The position numbers and the translations under genes are program-made. Shown here piece after piece: positions 56,838 to 64,000 of a stretch of 64,000 nucleotides of DNA (positions within the stretch are counted from its first letter, which is position 1; each line of letters opens with the position of its first letter). Origin of the DNA: Auriscalpium vulgare (taxonomy: Eukaryota; Basidiomycota; Agaricomycetes; Russulales; Auriscalpiaceae); the NCBI GenBank assembly GCA_019915015.1, contig JAHBBC010000011.1, positions 992,001 through 1,056,000 on the forward strand, written 5' to 3'. The notes under the pieces are model-generated. The model worked only from the letters and a program-made list of their open reading frames with translations, was not told the origin of the DNA and made no database searches.

Positions 56838-57571
56838 CTAAAAATGGGCGTAATGTCCGGGTACCCCTAGACGACACTTCTCGCAGTCCGGACGTGGGCC
56901 CATCGTGAATCGCGGGCGGCGCGCAGCCTGGCCATCTCCAGCTGGCAGCGGAGGTGTTGGGGTGGCCTGCATTGGTGCGGCGAGCATGAATGCCGACGCA
57001 TGCGGGGGCGCGGACGCGCATGGGTGCTGCAATGGCGGCGCGTGCGAGACGAGGATCGCAGGTTGCGGCTCAGGGTGCTGCAGGACAGGGAACTGCTGTT
57101 GTCTTATCGGTTGGGGGGCTTGGAGCGCAGGCTCGTCGGGGTCCAGATTCTGAGGGGTGTCAATGTGTGCGACGAGGAAGCAGGCGCACAAGTGCGCGCA
57201 CCATCGACTCGTCCGCGCCTGCGGATGGGTGCTGCTCTGGTTGTTCGAGCTCAATTTGCTGGAGCGAAAGACTGCGTGTGCGCATGACCCAGTGCTCTTC
57301 AGCCCCATTGTATGAGTGCGTGGGCGTCACTGGACGGGCGGCTGTGCTGTATGCAAGTGGGAAGGATAGCGGGGGGAATGTGTCTGCGTTGACGGCTATC
57401 GAGAGGCGTTTCTGTGCGAGATAGACATCTAACTTCAGGCAAAGTGAGGTGGCACGCAGGGAGGGAACATACGGATGGGCGATCGTGCGGGTTCTGGGAG
57501 ATGTCCGGGGAACGTGCGCGTTTGTTCTGCCGCAGGGTGCGGAAGGAAGGTGAGTGCATGTCTATCTCCAT
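56838..57571 (-). CDS. Small conserved-looking protein with C-terminal CxxC motif
   Basis: Three exons (57571-57473, 57411-57190, 57149-56838; the second donor could instead be 12 bp earlier) give about 210 aa. It starts MEIDMHSPSFRTLRQNKRARSP; a Met immediately upstream (57574) is also possible. An NKRARSPD basic stretch may be a nuclear signal. A central part has WVMRTRSLSLQQIELEQPEQ, a Pro/Gln-rich stretch follows, and the C-terminus ends RPRFTMGPRPDCEKCRLGVPGHYAHF, with a CxxC and two His that could bind a metal. I do not recognise the family, though the compact end looks conserved. It is convergent with POL5 (342 bp) and divergent from the dioxygenase gene. Confidence 0.65.
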
Positions 57572-57918
57572 CATATGCATAGCGGAAGTGTGTAGCGCGA
57601 CGCCGAGGGATAGGTTCATATAATGCTGGTAAGAACGCAAGGCATGCAAATGTCCCGGCGCTGCAGAGCCTCGGCATCATCACGTGGGCGTTCCGCTCGC
57701 GACGCCTTTGTTTATGTCGACTAGTTTCAAGTCATCGCCCGGGTCTATACTACCCCCCATGGACTTAGAAGATTCGTTCACGAAGTGCTCAGATCCAATT
57801 CAAGCCCTCCAAGTGTAAGTATGTATTTATTCTCTTTTCCACATTTTCTTCATCCTGCTCCTTACATAAGGGAGTTTCGGTCCGACTCGTCTGAGGCTCT
57901 CATCGGACTACTATCACA
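57572..57918. promoter_or_regulatory. Divergent promoter region with an upstream start codon
   Basis: 347 bp between the CxxC-tailed gene and the dioxygenase start at 57919. It contains an in-context ATG at 57759 (CCCCCCATGG) with a good intron behind it (57815-57870, GTAAGT...ATAAG), which may be an alternative first exon of the dioxygenase. Confidence 0.45.
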
Positions 57919-59511
57919 ATGGGCAAGTCAAGAAAGCGCCCCCGCATTGAAGCCCGTCCGACGGCGCCGACCACTGTCTCCGTCGACGATCCGGACCGCA
58001 TAGACAGCTTTGACCTGTACCGGGATGAGGTCGACATCACTGTCACCACGCTCACCTATCTCGCACAGCACCCCGAAGCGCTTAAGTCGAAAGCACTCAA
58101 GGGCTTGCGGACAGCCTTGTACGATGTCCACCGCGTTCACTCTGCGGCTTCCGGGACAGGTATGTTGCACTCCAGGATATCTCTCGTCGTACCGCCGTTT
58201 GTCATACCACCACACAGGCACCTCCCTCACCTCACGGATCTCTTCGGCGCTCATAGACGGCCGGTTCGTTGACTGCTTGGTTCACCTCGCCGAGCTCCGC
58301 ATACGAAACCAAAAACCCAAACTGGGCGCTCTCCAGCGCTGGGTGCGTGAATGCGATGCCGCAAGTATCGGTAAAGCACAGGGCGAGATCGTATGGGATG
58401 TGCTTGAAGCCATCCTCCGCACCACCACCGATACTCCTCCGACTCCTCCGTCATCCTCATCCTCATCATCGCCGCGCCCTGCTGTCTCTTCAGGCGGCTC
58501 TGTATCACCTGTGATGCCGCATGAACCATGGCTCGGTGGAACGTTGGACGGAGCACGGATATGGCAACAAGTCGAGGCTGGCACCCTCGTCACCCCATCC
58601 GAGAAATCCCGTGTCCTCGACACGTTCAAACCTCTACAGGTCACACCTGGTCTACAACGTCGTCCGCCAAACATGTTCCCTGCGACGATCTACTTTTCGC
58701 CCTCCGCCTCGATTCCGCTCGCTACCCAAATGGCGAACAAAGTCGAGAGGCTAGAAGTGCCCAACGTCCCCGGGGCGTTTATGCTCACGAATGTGTTGGG
58801 TGTGAACGAGTGTGTTGAGCTGATCAAGATGGCAGAGGGTGTCGGGATGGTCGCGGACCAGCCCATAGCTGGGTCTGCAGCCGGCATGGTCTCTGTCAGT
58901 CGCCTGTTTCTCGAATTTTGTTGTTACCTGACACGCATCCAGATTCTGGCCCACAATGTCATCTGGCTGGCAGATACAACGTTCATTGATACGTTCTACG
59001 CGCGCATGGTCCCATTGCTCAATCCTCGAGTAGCCGGTGGTGCCGTACGTGGTATCAATGCCCGATTCCGCATCTATCGATATCGACCCGGCTCCATCTA
59101 CCGTGTACGTCCACTTTCTCTACCCCGACGTCATCCCATACTTATTGTCCGTAGCCACACATTGACGGCGCCTGGCCGAAATCGGCGCTCGGCACTTCAC
59201 CAACCGGTACACCTACCTACATCTATGACTCAGATCCGACGCTCTACAGCCGCTACACCCTCCTCATCTACCTCAACGACGATTTTTCGGGCGGCTGTAC
59301 GACGTATTTCACGCCTTCGACAAGTGGGACGGGGCTTGATGCGTGGCCTGTCCGACCTGTGGCGGGCGCCGCGCTCGTCTTCCCGCATGGTGCAACGGAA
59401 GGGAGCTTGTTGCACGAGGGGAGTCCGGTTACTGAGGGCGCAAAATATGTTATCCGGACTGAGGTATTGTATGAGGTTGAGCGTGGAGAGAGAGGCGTCG
59501 AGGTTGAGTAA
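57919..59511 (+). CDS. 2-oxoglutarate/Fe(II)-dependent dioxygenase (prolyl 4-hydroxylase-like)
   Basis: Four exons (57919-58159, 58218-58894, 58943-59104, 59155-59511), 478 aa. The C-terminal double-stranded beta-helix domain is clear: YRYRPGSIYRPHIDGAWP with the metal-binding His362-x-Asp364, YTLLIYLNDDFSGGCTTYF, VRPVAGAALVFPHG, then His447 (LLHEGSPV) and the 2OG-binding Arg461 (YVIRTEVLYE). The N-terminus is basic (GKSRKRPRIEARP), then a helical region and a Ser/Pro linker (about 150-170). Substrate unknown; it could act on proteins. There is no signal peptide, so it is cytosolic or nuclear. An alternative N-terminus starting at 57759 would replace the first 29 residues (see finding). Confidence 0.85.
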
Positions 59512-60305
59512 GTGTAAAGGTCTGTAGGCTAACAAAATCTTGAAAAATCGTGTTCCGCCGCCTTCTTTTGAAAGGGTCATGGTAAAGGTGCCTAACCGTG
59601 CGCAGTGAGCTCTCATGGACTCTGGAGTGCCCGCGAGGCTCGCCTCGCGCCGAGTCACGTGTCAAGCATTGACGCAACTTGCGCAATGCGGGCTATACGT
59701 ATGGCTACGTCGTTGTCCCCTGACACTCACATGGTTGCCGTCGCCATGACCAAATATGGCCATAGGCAACAAACGCTCGCTAGCGCACTTTCGAAAGTGC
59801 GCTACCTCAATGGCCGTAAAGTTCCGAAGGTCCGTGCGCTGGCGTTTGTTGCCGTGGCCACAACCATATATGGCCAGTGATGACGACGGCAACAAACGAC
59901 GCGAAATCCCATCTTCATCACGCCGCCTCCGGGCCTTCTTGCAGCAGGCTGGTTAATTGTTCCGTTCAGACATTCCCTTCGAGCTAATCTTTTAATGATC
60001 GTGATCAACCTATCATCCTCGTAGCTTATTTCGGTGTTGATAATTTCGTCGTGCTGTCATTTCTACCATCCCCACTCTCTTTCTGAGCTTCGGTCCTTAC
60101 TCTCGGGTCCCCGGTGGTGTGCCGGTGGTACCCATAATATATGCACTGGTTTCGCGCTCGTTTAGCGTATACATGATAAGCCCGGGGTGAATTTCAGCAA
60201 GAAATAAACAAATTAGTTATCTATGATAACAATGATAACAAGGCTGTGTGCTTGAGATCGGCTGTGTGCTTGAGATCGCTCGGGAGCAAACTCAAGAGCA
60301 AACTA
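59512..60305. other. Intergenic region with a MITE-like foldback
   Basis: Between the dioxygenase gene and the second Plavaka copy. Apart from the foldback listed separately, I see a direct repeat GGCTGTGTGCTTGAGATCG near 60242-60278 and no gene. Confidence 0.5.
59729..59897. repeat. MITE-like foldback with a 24-bp perfect palindrome
   Basis: The outer arms GTTGCCGTCGCCATGACC...GGCAACAAACGC (left) and GCGTTTGTTGCCGTGGCC...GACGACGGCAAC (right) are imperfect inverted repeats of about 45-50 bp. Near the left arm lies TAGCGCACTTTCGAAAGTGCGCTA (24 bp, 59781-59804), a perfect palindrome. It encodes nothing. It may be a short non-autonomous transposon or strong hairpin; family unknown. Confidence 0.6.
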
Positions 60306-63300
60306 CATCAGGAAACGGAGGTAACGATATAGTTCCGGGGGGTTCTGTGTAGCGTGTGTAGACTACATAGACTACGTGTTTGATGTCGATCTCTATAGTA
60401 CTATATAGGCATGCGCGCGGGATCTCATATCGGTCACAACTATGGATTCTACACACGCTACAGCCCCTTATCGTGACTACCCGCACCCCAGATTCTTCGC
60501 CGCCCGTCTACTTAATCGGCGGCCCGTTTGTTGCCCTGATTCCCCGACCTCCGAGAGCTCCGGCATCGAGTGCGCCCCGACGAGCCGTAGAATGCACGGC
60601 GGCGCCGGCGAGTGAGTTGGCGATGGCCTGGTCAGTTGACAGTCGCAGGTGCGCTGCGAGGACTACTTGGGAAGGCGTCCAAGCTGGGGCTTGTCGCGCC
60701 GACGGTGGAACGGGGCTTCACGGAAAGGTGACCTTCCACTGCGACCGCTTCTTGCAGAGGGCACTGTCAGGACGGATGCTCGTGTAAGCGCGGATCCAGT
60801 GAGAACGAAGACAGTACTACGCGCACCTGCCAGGCAGCTGCCAGGCAGCTACGGCACCTTGGGGAACCATCTCCTCATGGACTCAAACATATGCAGTGTG
60901 ATGTAGTTGTTGAAAAAGAACTTCGTATGGTGGTCTAAAACGCTCTGCGTCGTGTCAGGTGGCACGCTAGCCACGGCAGTGCCAAAACGCGGTATCAAAT
61001 GGCAGCTGCGGACGATACGCTCGAGGGTTATGATTTCCGCGTTCACGGCACCTTGACGCGTCGACCGCTCGAGAATGAACATCCGGGAGTCGGGATCTCG
61101 AGCACGGAAGGGCCGGAACCATTCGATGTAGGCCAAGCGTACGGGGTTGTCGCCGAGAGCAGTGGGTAACGTGAATATAACCTTGACTTGAGCAACTTGA
61201 ATGCCTGCAATTCGACGCTCAGTGTAGTCTCGTCTTCGCCGGGAACGCTTACACACCTGCGCCATTATCGGGCCCTTCTGTCCTCACTAGCACGGTTTCG
61301 AAGTGTGGCGCGATACCCTTCCGGCCAGGCCTCGCGGGGATCGCAGGACTTGTGCGAATGCGATCTATGAGCTTGCTAGAACTAACGGAAGGAAGGGATG
61401 GGAGCAAAATTTCGATACTCTTGTACACACTGAAGCATATGGAAGCTAGGTGGTCGCTGGAGACACGGCAGTTTGTCCGTGTAGCGTGAAGGTAAGTCGA
61501 GAGGGCCGGGATGAATTGGGAGGCGTGGTACTGCGAGAGGATGTCCGTCACTGAGACGGCAGGAAAGGGACTTCGTGCAGCAAGGTGGTACGGTGTAAGC
61601 AGAGAAGGATCAGGCCCAGAGTGAAATTTTGCGCGTCTGTTCTGTTGCGCAACATTCCGAGCGTAGACGCCGACAACAACGCGCGTCGACGGTGGTTCAG
61701 ACTCGGACGTGTCTTCTTCGTTGTCGAGCTCACTTTCTTCGTCACGATCGCCACCACCTCGTTCATTCTCCTCAAGCCCACGACGCCAGGCAAGGTACGA
61801 TGTGAACGTATTGATCGATTCCTGCCGTTGTAACCATGTCGTCATCTGCTCGGTGTACTCTTTTTTGTTGCTTGCCCGGTATGCCGCCTTCGCATAGTCG
61901 ATGTGTAGCCGCTCTGAACCCTCCGTGTTGAACCCATCTGCGGAACCACGGGACCTCATTGAAGGTACGTAGTGGACTGTTCCATGGAGCTTCGGGATGT
62001 TGAAATGCGTGCGCTGTTCCAGTGTTTCGAAGATACTCTTGTGTCGATGAAATTCCTCGAGAGCGTACTCCATTGCAGCAAGCGTACGAGTCGTCTGAGA
62101 CTGGTACTGCGCAAAGTAGATGAAATCGACGAGGGCTCGCATTGCCTGGAGGACGGCCGACTGCACGGCACCCGATAGAAGGCCGGTAATTATCTTCTGT
62201 ATCTCTTTTTGCTCCTTGCCCGTCCACTGTGAGACTGACGAGATGCCGTTCTTGAAGTGTCGAAGCCCAGGGTAAGCCGACATTGCCTTGAACCGCCTGT
62301 CCACCTCCTCCTCGCCCGCAACATCGACACACCACTTGAGTACGTGCTTTTCGAATACACCCTTGTGGAGTTGATGAAGGATGTCGGGCGTGATGCATGC
62401 GAAGATGTCACAGTGAGGGAGGTCCGACCAGAATGGCGTGAAGAGAGGGCGAAGGCCTTCGTCGGCAAGGGAAAGACCTTTCGCCATACCCTCCAGCAGG
62501 ATTTTCGTGCGACGCGGGTCCCGTAGCGCAGATTGCATTGGCGATCCGAGCTCGTCGGGGAGCACTAGACACTTTGGACAGCGGTTCTTCTTCGTGCACG
62601 TCACGAGACACTGCTCTGGATAGTCGGCAATGTACGCGGCGAGGATAGGGAAGATAAGCCTCCGCCAACCATCCGCACACACCATCTCCCGACCCGACGT
62701 CCCTGCCTCGACGAGCGGCTGAAGCATTTGACGCATACAGAAATGAAACAGCCTCCAGCCCGCCGCAGACCGCGCCTTATCTGTGAAGCAATCGAGTTTG
62801 GGTTCTGGAAGATAGCCGAGCAGGATTGTTGCGTGTGAGTTTGGCTGGCGTCTTAGATCTTTGCTGATGTTGCCCAGGCTCATATAGACTGGCCATGCCT
62901 TCTTGTCACCCCCGAATTGTGACAACTGCGTCTCATCCGAGGACAGTATGATAGGAGCGACAGTAGCGCCGTCGGGAAGGCGCGCCTGTTATCACCTGTC
63001 AGTATTTGCCTTCTCCTGGGAAGGCGTAGAACTCACTTGCAGATCCCACCACATATCAGCTGTCCACATCTCGTCGTAACGTCTATTCGTCGCCTTGTTA
63101 TCACTGTACACTCTCTCGGGAGCATATGCCATGGCGTCTTTGAACGCCGGGTTGCCCATCAACTCTTCAATACACTCTATGGGATCACGAGCCCAAAGTT
63201 CAACATCTTCGGTGACTGGACTGCCGTGCTCATCCATTTTGTCGCCTGCAAGGGTGACGATACTGCATTTCCAAGCAGGGCCGCGTGGTAGGCTGTCTAT

Positions 63301-64000
63301 GCGATTGAGAAGGTGTGTTGCATTTGCATACGAGGGTTGCGTTCGAGTTTGAACCTAATATGCGTCAGCAGAAGCATGTCGCGCAAGGATCGACACGCAC
63401 AATGTTCAACTTCAAGAACTCGTCCATCTTCGTCTTCCCAACATTCCTCATGAGCCACTTTGCCAAGTCCCACTCGTCTTCATCGGCAAATGGCCCCCAC
63501 CGCTGCTCTTGCTCGTTGGGGTGCTGGGGAGCATACGACACCCGGATCGACTCGTATGCTGTTTCCGCTGTTGCTGCGCTGGTGCGCATCCCGGCGGGAC
63601 CTGGGTATGGCACATAGTACCGGCCGCTGCTAGGTGCATGGGTGTCGGATGGGTAGCCGGCATCGCTGTCGTGATCAGAGGTGTCCGACTCGCTGCCATT
63701 TGGATCGACAGAGGGTCCGAATGCAAAGCCTTCCAGCCAGCTCTGCGACACATCCTGGTGGTCACGACTGTCGAGAGGTGAATGAGCGGCCGGTACGTCG
63801 TCTGCAAGATCATCAAAGTCGAGGTCGGCATTGAGGTGTTCGTCGAGCGCTTCAGGAACTGAGACAGGGTATTCTCGAAGTTTTGCTGACCATCTGGCTT
63901 TGCACCCCGCAGTATTCTGGATATGTTTCTTGACACCCGACGGCGTAGGTATGACCTGTCCGCAAAACCCACAAGACGGCATGGTGAGGTGTTTGACTTG
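60306..64000 (-). mobile_element. Plavaka-like DNA transposon, copy 2, inverted, truncated by window end
   Basis: Reverse complement of 38833-42527 without a single indel (position x in copy 1 maps to 102833-x). The translated frames agree exactly in every frame I compared. The left terminus CATCAGGAAACGG at 60306 is the same as that of copy 1. Its DUF6532 gene, if present, lies beyond 64000. Confidence 0.8.
60849..63982 (-). CDS. Plavaka transposase, copy 2
   Basis: Same four-exon gene as copy 1, here 63982-63401, 63354-63037, 62985-61257 and 61204-60849, about 994 aa and apparently identical in sequence. All motifs are present (N-terminal CxxC...H...C, SSDETQLSQFGGDKKAWPVY, LHQLHKGVFEKHVLKWC, SERLHIDYAKAAYRASN). 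The start codon lies 18 bp inside the window edge, so the promoter is outside. Identity over this length means a very recent transposition, an inverted duplication, or an assembly collapse or duplication. Confidence 0.85.

Noticed and set aside
57919..59511. Link between the 2-oxoglutarate dioxygenase and the transposon, as reported for TET/JBP genes near fungal KDZ-type elements
   Set aside because: The gene lies outside both Plavaka copies, has its own host-like introns, and the motif layout (HxD...H...R in a prolyl-hydroxylase-type domain) does not look like TET/JBP.

Overview
The window looks like nuclear DNA of a basidiomycete fungus, most likely an Agaricomycete. Introns are short (about 45-90 bp), with GTRNGY donors, CTRAY-like branch sites and YAG acceptors. 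There is a Plavaka-type DNA transposon carrying a DUF6532 gene, a chromodomain Ty3/gypsy element, and clear fungal orthologues (Cdc25/Mih1, Pol5, Iah1-like esterase). All names come from reading the translated sequence; no database search was possible.

Layout. 1-3.4 kb: 3' part of a Ty1/copia element. 4.7-18.8 kb: a secreted, repeat-rich host gene with dibasic cleavage sites, split by a complete 12.5-kb Ty3/gypsy chromovirus on the minus strand (two 600-bp LTRs that look identical, 5-bp target duplication CAGGC). This element has a large extra ORF between pol and its 3' LTR. 19-22 kb: sparse DNA with one hypothetical gene. 22.4-29.7 kb: an AT-rich satellite of about 69-bp monomers with higher-order periods of 206 and 137 bp. 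It is interrupted at 24.7-27.3 kb by a 2,551-bp non-autonomous element whose ends resemble Helentron/Helitron2 elements. A second copy lies in opposite orientation at 30.8-33.3 kb. Both carry a nested 562-bp foldback with an 8-bp target duplication, a small hairpin and a tRNA-derived segment.

33.3-36.1 kb holds one small five-exon gene. 36.1-42.5 kb is a Plavaka-like transposon with two divergent genes, a DUF6532 protein and the transposase. 42.8-59.5 kb is a compact gene island: Iah1-type esterase, a possible 60-aa tail-anchored protein, Cdc25 phosphatase, a long coiled-coil protein, tRNA-Gly(GCC), Pol5, a small CxxC-tailed protein and a 2-oxoglutarate/Fe(II) dioxygenase. 60.3-64.0 kb is a second Plavaka copy in inverted orientation. 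It is collinear without indels with the first copy and runs off the window.

The left half is repeat-rich and may be heterochromatic; the right half is ordinary euchromatin bracketed by transposons. The best candidates for something not yet described are the extra ORF of the chromovirus, the Helentron-like element with hairpin-forming asymmetric terminal repeats, and the interrupted secreted repeat-peptide gene.
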